Source: Vibrio cortegadensis (GTDB lineage Bacteria; Pseudomonadota; Gammaproteobacteria; Enterobacterales; Vibrionaceae). Taken from it: a stretch of DNA of 64,000 bases. Position 1 is the first letter of the stretch. Each line of letters opens with the position of its first letter. Shown in pieces: positions 25,231-33,561 of the stretch. The DNA lies in contig NZ_AP025473.1 of assembly GCF_024347395.1 (NCBI RefSeq), positions 868,001 through 932,000 on the forward strand, in the 5' to 3' direction. The notes beneath the pieces are model-generated. The model made no database searches, was not told the origin of the DNA, and worked only from the letters and a program-made list of their open reading frames with translations. The position numbers were made by a program, and so were the translations under genes.

Positions 25231-25653
25231 ATGCATACTTACAATTGGCTAGATAGCTATGATCTTGGTATCGAAGTTATAGATTTGCAACATAAGAATT
25301 TGCTCGCGATGATTAATAAGTTATTGGTTAATCAAAACGAATCGAGAGGCATAATGCAGCGTTTGATCAACGAAGTTATCGCTTATGCGGAATATCATTT
25401 CATAAGTGAAGAGAACCTTATGGTGCTTTCTCGTTATGACGGCTATGAAAAACATACTAATGTTCATAATATGTTACTTAAGCAGCTTAAAAATCAATGC
25501 TCTCAATTTATCAATAACCATTGTGAGTTGAAGACGGTAATACTCTTCATGGCAAATTGGCTTATTGAGCACATTATGGCAGAAGAGAACGATCGTGATT
25601 TTGCTAAATATTTATTGGCATCAAACGAATATCGCTATCTAATAAAAATCTAA
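25231..25653 (+). CDS. Bacteriohemerythrin
   Basis: A 140-residue four-helix O2-binding di-iron protein. The ligands are visible in order: His in IEVIDLQHKNLLAMI, His and Glu in YAEYHFISEENLM, His pairs in KHTNVHNMLLKQL, and His with the final acidic ligand in WLIEHIMAEENDRDF. Roles in the family include O2 storage, delivery or sensing in microaerobic motile bacteria. The ATG at 25231 follows GGGTAGGA and begins the canonical N-terminus; longer frames run back toward attR and are not supported. It was presumably the original downstream neighbour of guaC before insertion. Confidence 0.9.
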   Translation: MHTYNWLDSYDLGIEVIDLQHKNLLAMINKLLVNQNESRGIMQRLINEVIAYAEYHFISEENLMVLSRYDGYEKHTNVHNMLLKQLKNQCSQFINNHCELKTVILFMANWLIEHIMAEENDRDFAKYLLASNEYRYLIKI

Positions 25654-25818
25654 AGGTTTTGATGGAACTGTTGGGTTGATTGGCCTGATTGTTGGGCTTC
25701 TTTTCACTATAAAGCTATCTTCAAGCCTATGGTTGGTATATGGTTTACGCCGCTAGCTTTTCCTAGAAAGCTAGCCGTCTAAATAAAGAGTAAACTAGAA
25801 CAAAGGACCATAACCATC

Positions 25819-26412
25819 ATGCGCGATCTTACGCCACAGCAAGAAGCCGCTCTTGCTATTTTCAAAACAAATCTTCATCTCCCTCATGGCGGTTTCCACT
25901 CATTAATCATTGAGCTTTGTAAAGAGTATCAATTACCCTTTCAAACAGTTCGCTCGGTGCTGATGAAGGTGCAACGAGCAACAGAGCGTAGGATCTATGA
26001 TGAGTTTGACACTGTTGCTGAAGATGATCTTAGCCAAAAGAACTGGCGAGAAGCTATCAAGATAGAACTCATTGAATTAGCTCAAGACAATCAACCCGTC
26101 ATGAATAATCTGCTTGGTAACGAACATTACCTTAAAGCAAAAGCAGCGATTAAATTACCGATCAGCAGTGAAGATGAACGTGACATAATCTTAGAAGATT
26201 TAATGTTGGCGTATGAAAAAGAGGTGTTTAAGCCACTTTTAGCGATGTTGCATACAACATCACTCTACTGGGAATTAATGTTGGCAGAAGAGCTTCACAT
26301 GATGACAGAAGCTTGTCGTCAGAAATTTATCGAATACCCGCAACATGTTGAGGCTGCAAAGTTTCTGTTCGACTTGGATTCGAAAGTACGAGCTCAAATT
26401 CTTAGAGCTTGA
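25819..26412 (+). CDS. Conserved cytoplasmic protein of unknown function
   Basis: A 197-residue, mostly helical soluble protein with no signal or TM segment and no catalytic motif I recognise. The N-terminal part (LIIELCKEYQLPFQTVRSVLMKVQRATERR) could be a small HTH-like bundle. The ATG follows CAAAGGACC, a good Shine-Dalgarno. It stands alone between hemerythrin and the convergent HAD gene. Confidence 0.65.
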   Translation: MRDLTPQQEAALAIFKTNLHLPHGGFHSLIIELCKEYQLPFQTVRSVLMKVQRATERRIYDEFDTVAEDDLSQKNWREAIKIELIELAQDNQPVMNNLLGNEHYLKAKAAIKLPISSEDERDIILEDLMLAYEKEVFKPLLAMLHTTSLYWELMLAEELHMMTEACRQKFIEYPQHVEAAKFLFDLDSKVRAQILRA

Positions 26413-26521
26413 TTCAAGGAGCTGGCACATTCCCCCACATCGACTCAAATGCGAGTGAGGGAGTGTAATTAACCAGCGATTGAACTCGAACTTAAATGTT
26501 ATTGCTACTGCTATCGTATGT

Positions 26522-27166
26522 TTACTCTTTTAATGACGCTAATACATGCGAGAGCGAAGGCAAAATGGAGTGCCCCAGAGCCAATACTTCTTCGCAAGGC
26601 TCAACCAAGTCTGGTATTTGATAAGCGATCATATTGGCAGAGATAGCAGAACGAACTCCGTTATTGGAATCTTCAAATGCTAAACACAATTCAGGTTGTA
26701 CTTGTAGGCGATTGGCCGCAAGCAGATAGATTTCTGGATCTGGTTTACCTTTGCTGACTTCGCAACCCGTGGTTAAGCTATCCACATACTGATCTAACCC
26801 GGCGAGCCGAAGTTTAATTTCAGCAATGTCTTTTTGGGTTGAGGTGGCGACAGCAATAGGGTATTTATTTTCCTTCAACCATTCGAGTAGCTCAATCACG
26901 CCATTTTTTATTGGAATTGCTTGGTGTTTAACTATCGCACCGTAGCGTTCACGCCATTCTGCATTAAGTCGTTCATAAGACTCTCCATAAGCGTTGCGAA
27001 AAATGACTTCAATTCCTGCTGAATTACGGCCGATGATAGAAAGGTAGACATCATCATAAAATGGAAGATTTTGGACTTCACAGGCTTGTTTAAAGACTCT
27101 CATGCAGACACGTTCTGTATCGAGGAGGAGTCCATCCATGTCGAAAATAGCGGCTTGAAATTTCAT
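26522..27166 (-). CDS. HAD-superfamily phosphatase/phosphoglucomutase-like hydrolase
   Basis: A 214-residue member of HAD subfamily I with a helical cap (beta-phosphoglucomutase/YniC-like). Motif I is AAIFDMDGLLLDTE (Asp nucleophile and acid/base), motif II is IAVATSTQKD, the Lys is in VSKGKPDPEIYLLAA, and motif III is CLAFEDSNNGVRSAISANM. It likely acts on small sugar phosphates, with the substrate unknown. The ATG at 27166 is chosen because it immediately precedes motif I; an upstream ATG would add 21 unlike residues. Confidence 0.88.
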   Translation of the reverse strand: MKFQAAIFDMDGLLLDTERVCMRVFKQACEVQNLPFYDDVYLSIIGRNSAGIEVIFRNAYGESYERLNAEWRERYGAIVKHQAIPIKNGVIELLEWLKENKYPIAVATSTQKDIAEIKLRLAGLDQYVDSLTTGCEVSKGKPDPEIYLLAANRLQVQPELCLAFEDSNNGVRSAISANMIAYQIPDLVEPCEEVLALGHSILPSLSHVLASLKE

Positions 27167-27294
27167 TGGTATGACTTTAACGGGTAAATAAGAGGTGGGA
27201 TTGTTACATACTTCTCGATATGCGACCATTAATTAATACTCGTCAATTTTTCTATTGAATAGATCAAAACGCGACGAATAAAGCGGATAAGATA

Positions 27295-27945
27295 ATGCAC
27301 CTTTTGGACCGATTAGAGATCTATTTGTTTCATCGTACTCGTTTGAAAAAATGGCGAGGAAGAAACGCGAAAATATTAGGATGGTCAGATGAAACTGCTC
27401 AGAATAAGCGCTTTCAAGCTATTGCCACGGCGACGAATTTTAATGATCGGAGCGTTTTAGATCTGGGGTGTGGGTTCGGTGATTTGTTTCGTTATCTTGA
27501 TGAGATCTACACTCTCGATTCATACACAGGGATTGATCAGCATCGCCCATTTATTCAAACCACGAAAAAGAGGTTTGCTCAACACCATCTCGATCCGAAC
27601 ACCAAAACAGCAAGTCATTTTATATGGGGTGATTTTAGCCAGATGACCCTTAAGCCGCATGATATTGTTGTCGCTTCTGGCTCGTTAAATTATCGTTCGC
27701 GTAATGACGATTACTTATCTTCAGTCATAAATCAGATGTATCAAGCTGCGGACAAAGTACTTATTTTCAACCTTTTAAATGCAGATGTTTTCCCACCTCA
27801 GCCATTGCTTGTGAGCTATAACAAACAGGCTATTTATCGTTACTGCAAACTTCAGTGTGATGATGTGTCATTAATCGATGACTATGCTGAAGAGGACTTT
27901 ACTATTGTGATGAGGAAACCAGCAGTTCAGTGTAACCTGTACTAG
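27295..27945 (+). CDS. Class I SAM-dependent methyltransferase
   Basis: A 216-residue Rossmann methyltransferase. Motif I is SVLDLGCGFGDLFRYL, with post-I acidic residues in YTGIDQHRPF, then GDFSQMTL and IVVASGSLNYRS. The C-terminal beta strands (LIDDYAEEDFTIVM) complete the fold. The basic N-terminus (RTRLKKWRGR) is unusual and may bind a polyanion or membrane. The substrate is unknown. The last 44 nt overlap the convergent PPC gene. Confidence 0.82.
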   Translation: MHLLDRLEIYLFHRTRLKKWRGRNAKILGWSDETAQNKRFQAIATATNFNDRSVLDLGCGFGDLFRYLDEIYTLDSYTGIDQHRPFIQTTKKRFAQHHLDPNTKTASHFIWGDFSQMTLKPHDIVVASGSLNYRSRNDDYLSSVINQMYQAADKVLIFNLLNADVFPPQPLLVSYNKQAIYRYCKLQCDDVSLIDDYAEEDFTIVMRKPAVQCNLY

Positions 27946-28303
27946 CGTCGTGTTCTCGCGAAAACATCAGATCAGGGTAGTGGTGAACGATAAGTTCTGC
28001 GGTGTGCGAAACAATAGTGCCTTCTAATAGGTGCCCACCCCATACCTTTCCTTCGCTGTCGGCAACGGATATGTGAATGTGCTGGTGGTTTGGCGTGAGC
28101 GTGCCAGTCAAAGATACAATCTCGAAAGGCGCACAAACATTCAACGTATTATCTGCGTTAGCCAGTCGAATATTTAACTGTGAAATGCACCCTGCACAAG
28201 AAGCAATAGAGCCTGCACTGATTTTGTTGTCTGGTACGAGTTCAGCTATAGCTTGTTTCAAATCTCGACCTTGAGTGAGGCGAATAGCGATAGGAGTGAT
28301 CAT
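27902..28303 (-). CDS. PPC-domain (DUF296) DNA-binding-like protein
   Basis: A 133-residue single-domain protein of the PPC/DUF296 family, which forms trimers and in plants is joined to AT-hooks. Motifs: IRLTQGRDLKQAIAELV, AGSIASCAGCISQLNIRLA, VSLTGTLTPNHQHIHISVAD and GHLLEGTIVSHTAELIV. The role of bacterial members is not established; metal binding through the His residues is plausible. The ATG at 28303 has a GGAG site 7 nt upstream. It converges on and overlaps the methyltransferase 3' end. Confidence 0.85.
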   Translation of the reverse strand: MITPIAIRLTQGRDLKQAIAELVPDNKISAGSIASCAGCISQLNIRLANADNTLNVCAPFEIVSLTGTLTPNHQHIHISVADSEGKVWGGHLLEGTIVSHTAELIVHHYPDLMFSREHDASTGYTELLVSSSQ

Positions 28304-28404
28304 AATTTGCTCCGAGAGCCTTACAAAAAAGATAATGTAACGTAGTCGACTTTCCCCCACAATCGAAATAATCCCCGCTTGAATCAGAGGCGATTGAAAT
28401 CAGT

Positions 28405-29331
28405 CTATTGATCACGTGTGGGAGGGCGATATTGAAGCGAAGCGTCATTTTTAAGGAATACGTTACTCGCGATAATACTGCCAACACAGATAAATCCTAG
28501 TGCCGCCCATGTGGTCAAGTCTGGAACTTCATCGAAAATAGGTATAGCCAGTAGAGTAGCGACTGCCGGAGTTGCGGATCCAAAGGCTGCTGAGCGTTCT
28601 GCCCCCAACTTGTTGATAGCATATAAATAGGTAAATGCTGCAAGTAAGCCGGCCCCTAAGCCCTGTAGCATCAAATGCCCAGCGAGCTCTTGCCATGGCC
28701 AAGAGTTAAACGGTATAGATGTTAAGTGGCTATCGAGCGTGCCAGTGCTCACCAGTGCAAACAAAGCGATCACGGATAACAATGAAATTAGCCCTGCGCT
28801 TACGAGAGCATCTAAGTTAGCCACACGAGCGCAAATGGTAAACATCGCCCACATCATACTTCCCATTAGAAACAGTAGGTGCCCAGTCAGTTGGTTTCCA
28901 TCATACTCAGCTAAGCTACTCGTTAAAAATAACAGGATCCCTAGAAACACAAATGCAAGACCTAACTTTCTATGTTGGCTAAGAGGTTGCTTAAATAAAA
29001 TAACCGCAATTGCAGAAACAAAAAGCGGAAGCGTCCCTGGGACTAAAGCACTGCCATGGGCAACAGGAACGAAGTGCATGGCTGTGCTTGCAATGAGTAG
29101 ATAGGGCAGGCCACATCCAATAAACATTCCAATCAAATAACGCAGAGGAACCTTCATTATCTCGATTCTCGCTTTTACCACTAAAGGAAGTAATACCAAA
29201 GCAGGTAACGCAAATCGCATCATTGCAATATCTGCCGGAGTAAGATTTGAATTCGCTCCTCCTTTTAGTGACAAAAAGAAACCAGACCAAAGTAAAAGAG
29301 TCGCAATGATTGCAGGGTAGCCGTAATTCAT
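28405..29331 (-). CDS. EamA-family (DMT) transporter
   Basis: A 308-residue inner-membrane exporter with ten TM segments and two EamA repeats (about 5-140 and 160-295). Typical elements are IIATLLLWSGFFLSLKGG, FALPALVLLPLV, FVPVAHGSALVPGTLPLFV and AAFGSATPAVATLLAIPIF. Family members export amino acids and related metabolites. It is divergent from an Lrp-type regulator across 170 bp, a common arrangement for amino-acid exporters controlled by their Lrp neighbour. Confidence 0.88.
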   Translation of the reverse strand: MNYGYPAIIATLLLWSGFFLSLKGGANSNLTPADIAMMRFALPALVLLPLVVKARIEIMKVPLRYLIGMFIGCGLPYLLIASTAMHFVPVAHGSALVPGTLPLFVSAIAVILFKQPLSQHRKLGLAFVFLGILLFLTSSLAEYDGNQLTGHLLFLMGSMMWAMFTICARVANLDALVSAGLISLLSVIALFALVSTGTLDSHLTSIPFNSWPWQELAGHLMLQGLGAGLLAAFTYLYAINKLGAERSAAFGSATPAVATLLAIPIFDEVPDLTTWAALGFICVGSIIASNVFLKNDASLQYRPPTRDQ

Positions 29332-29500
29332 ATGATGTTATTATCTTTTTAGGTGGATGTTGGAATTATGTATCAATTTTACGGGTGGAATTTGGCAAAC
29401 TTGCAGTTATAGTAAGGTGTAAATGGTGGGTTCCGCTAAGAGGTGGGTTAGTTTGAGTGGTTTCCACTCAATTTTCTATAAACATGAAAGGAAAGTGCGC

Positions 29501-29956
29501 GTGGATAGGATTGATCGTCATTTGTTGCATCTACTTCAAAGTGATGGACGTTTAACGACGGCTGAACTTGCCGATCTGGTGGGGTTGTCTGCTTCACCGT
29601 GCGCGAGACGCTTGAAAAGGTTAGAAGAGCAGGGCGTGATCAGCGGATACAGAGCAACTTTGGATAGGAAGTCCGTTGGAATCGCGATGACTGTGTTTGT
29701 CGAAGTGAGTTTGAATAACCATCAAGAGAGCTCTATTGATGAATTTGAACATGCCATTGTGGATATGGAAGAAGTAGTGAACTGTCATGTTGTCTCGGGA
29801 GCTTATGACTATTTGCTAGAGGTGGTGAGTAAAGATCTTGTGGGCTACGAAGCGTTTACTAGGAAACTACAGCGTTTAACCAATGTAAAAGATATCCATA
29901 CTCACCTGGCTATACGGCAAGTAAAAGGCAATGGTTCGTTACCAGTGTTTGTATAA
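29501..29956 (+). CDS. Lrp/AsnC-family transcriptional regulator
   Basis: A 151-residue regulator with an N-terminal winged HTH (DRIDRHLLHLLQSDGRLTTA, VGLSASPCARRLKRLEEQG) and a C-terminal RAM effector-binding domain (VNCHVVSGAYDYLLEVV). The GTG at 29501 lies after AAAGGAAA and gives the standard family length; upstream frames would add 26 residues not found in the family. Its divergent neighbour is an EamA exporter, so local amino-acid-responsive control of that exporter is likely. Confidence 0.88.
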   Translation: MDRIDRHLLHLLQSDGRLTTAELADLVGLSASPCARRLKRLEEQGVISGYRATLDRKSVGIAMTVFVEVSLNNHQESSIDEFEHAIVDMEEVVNCHVVSGAYDYLLEVVSKDLVGYEAFTRKLQRLTNVKDIHTHLAIRQVKGNGSLPVFV

Positions 29957-30093
29957 CTAGAATAAGGAGGAAGTGAATTGCCGTCCGCTGTGTAGTACTA
30001 CAGAAATAGATCGGTGGAATAATTTAAACTGAATTCAAGAAAAGGGAGTGGTGTCGATTATTCTTGGTGATTAGTTACGTGTCTTGCAGATAT

Positions 30094-30126
30094 AAAAAAA
30101 GCCTTTGATAATCAAAGGCTTTTTTC
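30094..30126 (-). terminator. tRNA-Ser terminator
   Basis: A 13-bp stem AAAAGCCTTTGAT/ATCAAAGGCTTTT with A and T runs on both sides, just after the 3' end of the leftward tRNA. It could also stop rightward transcripts from the Lrp gene. Confidence 0.85.
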
Positions 30127-30132
30127 GAAATG

Positions 30133-30223
30133 TGGTGGAGGGATAGGGATTTGAACCCTAGAACCGCTATTAACGGTTGCCGGTTTTCAAGACCGGTGCT
30201 TTCGACCACTCAGCCATCCCTCC
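30133..30223 (-). tRNA. tRNA-Ser (anticodon TGA)
   Basis: The minus strand folds as a class II tRNA with a long variable arm (CAACCGTTAATAGCGGTT). The acceptor is GGAGGGA paired with TCCCTCC, the anticodon loop is CTTGAAA (TGA), the T loop is GTTCAAATC, and CCA is encoded. Length is 91 nt with CCA. Confidence 0.95.
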
Positions 30224-30553
30224 GTTTCGTGGCGTATAATATGTATTGGCACGAACCTTGTAAAGAAAAAAATGAAGAAAATTATTTATTTGCTGTTATT
30301 TTAGCCGTTATATGCATTAAGGCTGATTTTTATGGTGCTTGCCTATTTTATTCATCATATCAATGGTTTTTTGAGTAAATGCTCAGCTTAGTGAAATCTA
30401 ATAAAATAATGTTTTATTGGCAAGTTGTTGAAATTATTTGTTTTATGCTGTTAAGAGTACGCGTGTTAGCTCGAAAGTGTTTGCACGAAACTGTGAAGTG
30501 TTTCAAAATTAAAGAGTAATAGTTAGTGTTCTTGGGTGAGACTGAGGTTTTTT
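30224..30553. other. A/T-rich region without a gene
   Basis: It lies upstream of both tRNA-Ser (minus) and the MaoC gene (plus) and presumably holds both promoters. No convincing open frame, repeat or RNA structure is visible. Confidence 0.35.
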
Positions 30554-31231
30554 ATGAAAGTCGCAAATATTTTTAAACATCGTGGAGAGAGCTGGTCTGC
30601 ACAGCACTCTGAATTCATGCAATGGATGTCCCCTGCATTACGTGAGTACTGGGGAGAGTTTCTGAATAAAACTCAAAACAGTCATTTTTTCTCATGGGTG
30701 AGAGATCATCAGCTACCTGCTGTTAATGAAGAAGCTCCGGCTCCTGAGCCTATTGAGTTAAAACCAGAAGCCCAAGAAGTATATGATCAACTATTAACTC
30801 AGGTTGGTGAAGTTATCCATGTGGGTAACTGGTTGCCAGTGGACCAAAACCGTATTAATCAGTTTGGTCAGATAACTGAAGATAATCAGTGGATCCATAC
30901 GGATCCAGAAAAAGCAGCGACAGATTCACCATTTAAAACCACTATTGCACACGGCTTTCTCACTTTAGCGTTACTCCCTAAGCTGACTGATAGTGTAGAC
31001 GAATCAAATTCAATGTTCCCAACGGCAAAAATGGTCGTAAACATAGGGTTGAATCAAGTACGTTTTCCATATCCGGTAAAATCTGGAAATAATGTTCGAG
31101 CGAAGAGCACACTACTAAAAGTGACACCGATTAAAAAAGGTCTTGAGATTGAACGTGAAATTCGCGTTGAGATTGAAGGAATTCGTAGACCTGGTTGTGT
31201 CGTGACCTCAGTGATTCAATTGCACTTCTAA
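30554..31231 (+). CDS. MaoC-family (R)-hydratase
   Basis: A 225-residue protein with a helical N-terminal extension (about 70 residues) followed by a MaoC/hot-dog hydratase domain. Signature motifs are FGQITEDNQWIHTDPEKA and IAHGFLTLALLPKL, with the catalytic Asp/His pair, then IGLNQVRFPYPVKSGNNVR. Such enzymes hydrate enoyl-CoA or enoyl-ACP in fatty-acid or polyhydroxyalkanoate metabolism. The ATG at 30554 follows GAGG at 6 nt; a GTG at 30536 is less likely. No PHA genes are nearby. Confidence 0.87.
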   Translation: MKVANIFKHRGESWSAQHSEFMQWMSPALREYWGEFLNKTQNSHFFSWVRDHQLPAVNEEAPAPEPIELKPEAQEVYDQLLTQVGEVIHVGNWLPVDQNRINQFGQITEDNQWIHTDPEKAATDSPFKTTIAHGFLTLALLPKLTDSVDESNSMFPTAKMVVNIGLNQVRFPYPVKSGNNVRAKSTLLKVTPIKKGLEIEREIRVEIEGIRRPGCVVTSVIQLHF

Positions 31232-31249
31232 ACCGTGACGATTTTGAAT

Positions 31250-31281
31250 AAAAAAAGAGAGAGCATTTGCTCTCTCTTTTT
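31250..31281. terminator. Bidirectional terminator between the MaoC and pstS-like genes
   Basis: A 9-bp stem AGAGAGAGC/GCTCTCTCT with A and T runs on either side, between convergent genes. Confidence 0.85.
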
Positions 31282-31282
31282 G

Positions 31283-32101
31283 TTAATGCTTAACAGGAGT
31301 GTATCCATACTCTTTGATTAACGCCTGTCCGCGAGGCGACTTTATGAACTCAATAAATTGAGAGGACTCTTTCGTTAATGAGTCTTTTTTATGTAATAAC
31401 AAAAAAGGTCGCGATAGTCCGTAATGGGCCTTTGCGATGTTTTGAGAAGTAGGCTTAACACCTGCAAAGTTGATCGTTTTTACGGATTGATCAATGGACC
31501 CTTTTGAAATAAAACCAATTGCGTGCGGGTTATGGTTAACGATTGTTTTAACCATACTGTTGCTGTTCACGACTAAATTGTTTGGATTTATATCAGATAC
31601 TAAACGATGGTTGACGATTTTTGTTAAACCTAAAAGGCTCTCAAAACTGTATCTTGAACCGGATGAAGGCTCACGAGTGACCACTGCAATTGGCTTATTC
31701 TCCCCACCGACTTCTTTCCAATTTGTAATTTTTCCTTTGTAAATATCGTATAACTGCTCCCTGGTCAGATTGCCAATCGAGTTAGTACGATTCACGACCA
31801 ATGCAAGCCCATCATAAGCAATGGGAAACACGTCCATATCCGCTTCTTGTTCGCGTTCGGTAAGGTAACGGGAGCTCATCCCTATATCGGTAACCTCTTT
31901 TTTTACCATTGTAATTCCAGCAGTCGAACCAATTCCTTGAACCGCGATATAAGAATTTGGGTGGCTTGCGTTATATTTCTCGGCAAGCACATCCATCAAT
32001 CGTGCAACAGACGTTGATCCCGATATATTCGTTTCTTGTGCAAATGCATTAGAAGTGAGTAGGCAAGCAGACAGGAGAGTGGCAATTGCGACTCGTAACA
32101 T
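31283..32101 (-). CDS. PstS-like phosphate-binding protein (orphan)
   Basis: A 272-residue secreted solute-binding protein of the short PstS type. It has a signal peptide (VAIATLLSACLLTSNAFA), the phosphate-loop start ISGSTSVARLMDVLAE, GIGSTAGITMVKKEVTDIGMSSR, and the second binding segment VTREPSSGSRYSFESLL. No pstC, pstA or pstB gene lies nearby, so it either feeds a transporter encoded elsewhere or acts as a sensor. The ATG at 32101 follows GGAG at 6 nt; the upstream ATG (32113) is itself part of this ribosome site. Confidence 0.88.
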   Translation of the reverse strand: MLRVAIATLLSACLLTSNAFAQETNISGSTSVARLMDVLAEKYNASHPNSYIAVQGIGSTAGITMVKKEVTDIGMSSRYLTEREQEADMDVFPIAYDGLALVVNRTNSIGNLTREQLYDIYKGKITNWKEVGGENKPIAVVTREPSSGSRYSFESLLGLTKIVNHRLVSDINPNNLVVNSNSMVKTIVNHNPHAIGFISKGSIDQSVKTINFAGVKPTSQNIAKAHYGLSRPFLLLHKKDSLTKESSQFIEFIKSPRGQALIKEYGYTPVKH

Positions 32102-32276
32102 AAATAACTCCATATGGTATGTTTAAGCTCACAGCATCATATGAGGTTCTGGTTACAGTTTTGTGAATAGGATAAATGGTATTATAAAGATTGAGGGCCT
32201 AGACTTGTGCTAGGGAGGTCTACTTGGGTTCTTATTCACCGCTTTAAGAAATGTTTTATTGCCTAAGGAGGTTTGA

Positions 32277-32627
32277 ATGGCAGTTATTGAGATGGATATG
32301 CATCGCCTCGAACGAAGTGCGACACAACTCTGTCATGAGCGTAATAGTAATCATCCTGTGGAGTTAGGAAAGTCTCTATTTGAAACATGTGATAATGGAG
32401 TACAGTTCTCTAAAGCTCATTATTTACTCGACTCTAGCCATTGTGAATATATAAGCCCTGTTGCCAAAATTGAATTTGATAACCAAACCCGAAGGTGGTC
32501 TATTTTCGTTCCACAGCATAGTGGAGAGAGACTGATATGGATCCCTTATCCCTATTTGCCTTCAAGTACTGACTTGGTGGCAGTGTTGAAAGAGATAGAA
32601 AGGGATCCTAAAGCTTACATTTGGTAA
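32277..32627 (+). CDS. DUF3024-family protein
   Basis: A 116-residue cytosolic protein matching the DUF3024 pattern: an N-terminal helix (HRLERSATQLCHERN) and a C-terminal part with VAKIEFDNQTRRWSIFVPQH, WIPYPYLPSSTDLVAVLKE and a terminal acidic/aromatic tail. Function unknown. The start is very well supported by TAAGGAGG 6 nt upstream. It converges on the AraC-type gene with only 11 bp between them. Confidence 0.82.
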   Translation: MAVIEMDMHRLERSATQLCHERNSNHPVELGKSLFETCDNGVQFSKAHYLLDSSHCEYISPVAKIEFDNQTRRWSIFVPQHSGERLIWIPYPYLPSSTDLVAVLKEIERDPKAYIW

Positions 32628-32638
32628 GTCGTGTATGG

Positions 32639-33445
32639 TTAGGCTTCTACGGTTGATTTTGCCCTAAACTCTTTTGGTGTGCATTCTTGTAAACTCTTGA
32701 ATACAGTACTAAAGTGGGCTGCACTTTTAAAACCAGAATCATACGCAATTTGAGTGATTGATTTTGAACAGTTTCTTAGCTGATTAGAGGCGTGATTAAT
32801 TCTCTTTATTTTGAGTAGATTTGAAAACGAAAGCTCTTCGGCTGCGAGCCTGCGTTTTAATGTGGCCGTTGACATTCCAATATGCAAAGCGAGAGAGTCA
32901 AGTGAGATATCATTCTCTATATTGTTGTCTATGTAGTTGATGACCTTCTGGGTGACAGTAAGCTCTGAAGCCGTGACCACAGTACTAAATAGTGATGGAT
33001 ACTTTTCTAACATCATCGCGAGAAGTGCAAACGCGATATGTGATTGAGCAAAGCGATTAAATGAAGCACTGTTGTGAGTATCGATCAAAAAAGTGAGTAG
33101 TTTAAAAATTTTGGTGTCGGATTGATCGAACTTGTACAGTTTATTAGAGTTAGAGATAAAGTTGATATCATCATAATGTTGCCTAAATTCTTGAAATAGA
33201 CTGATATCAAAATTGATTGATTCTGCGACGAAGTTGTCTCCATTTATCTCTTTATTCGCACTATAAAACTCCCCCGAGCTGTATAGCACAAATTCCCCAG
33301 CCTCAAGTTTCCCCTTCTTCCCGTTTGGGTAGCTAAAATGCATTGTTCCTTGTCTGACGATAAAAATGCCATTTCTGGGCGCTGGGTAACGCTCCGTTTT
33401 CCTTTGTTCTAAATTTGATAACTTTATGATATCGATGATGGGCAT
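32639..33445 (-). CDS. AraC-family transcriptional regulator
   Basis: A 268-residue regulator. The N-terminal 150 residues form a cupin-like sensor region (GIFIVRQGTMHFSYPNGKKG, AGEFVLYSSGEF), and the C-terminal 100 residues form the double-HTH domain (LDSLALHIGMSTATLKRRLA, SITQIAYDSGFKSAAHFSTV, CTPKEFRAKS). The general form resembles GadX/ToxT-like virulence and stress regulators, but that is a shared architecture only. No obvious target gene is adjacent. Confidence 0.87.
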   Translation of the reverse strand: MPIIDIIKLSNLEQRKTERYPAPRNGIFIVRQGTMHFSYPNGKKGKLEAGEFVLYSSGEFYSANKEINGDNFVAESINFDISLFQEFRQHYDDINFISNSNKLYKFDQSDTKIFKLLTFLIDTHNSASFNRFAQSHIAFALLAMMLEKYPSLFSTVVTASELTVTQKVINYIDNNIENDISLDSLALHIGMSTATLKRRLAAEELSFSNLLKIKRINHASNQLRNCSKSITQIAYDSGFKSAAHFSTVFKSLQECTPKEFRAKSTVEA

Positions 33446-33513
33446 TGATTACCTCAAATGCAGACCTAAGCCGCGATTGTCAATATAAAACAGATTTTGC
33501 GTTTAATTGTGAC

Positions 33514-33541
33514 AAAAAAAGGCGCTCATAATGTGAGCGCC
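33514..33541 (-). terminator. rnb terminator
   Basis: On the minus strand a perfect 8-bp stem GGCGCTCA/TGAGCGCC with a 5-nt loop is followed by T7. Confidence 0.88.
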
Positions 33542-33561
33542 TATCTAAGAGGTTGAATTAA

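Noticed and set aside
30130..30378. An 82-residue frame over the tRNA-Ser gene
   Set aside because: Most of it is the tRNA read as protein (RDLNPRTAINGCRFSRPVLS), a common annotation artefact.
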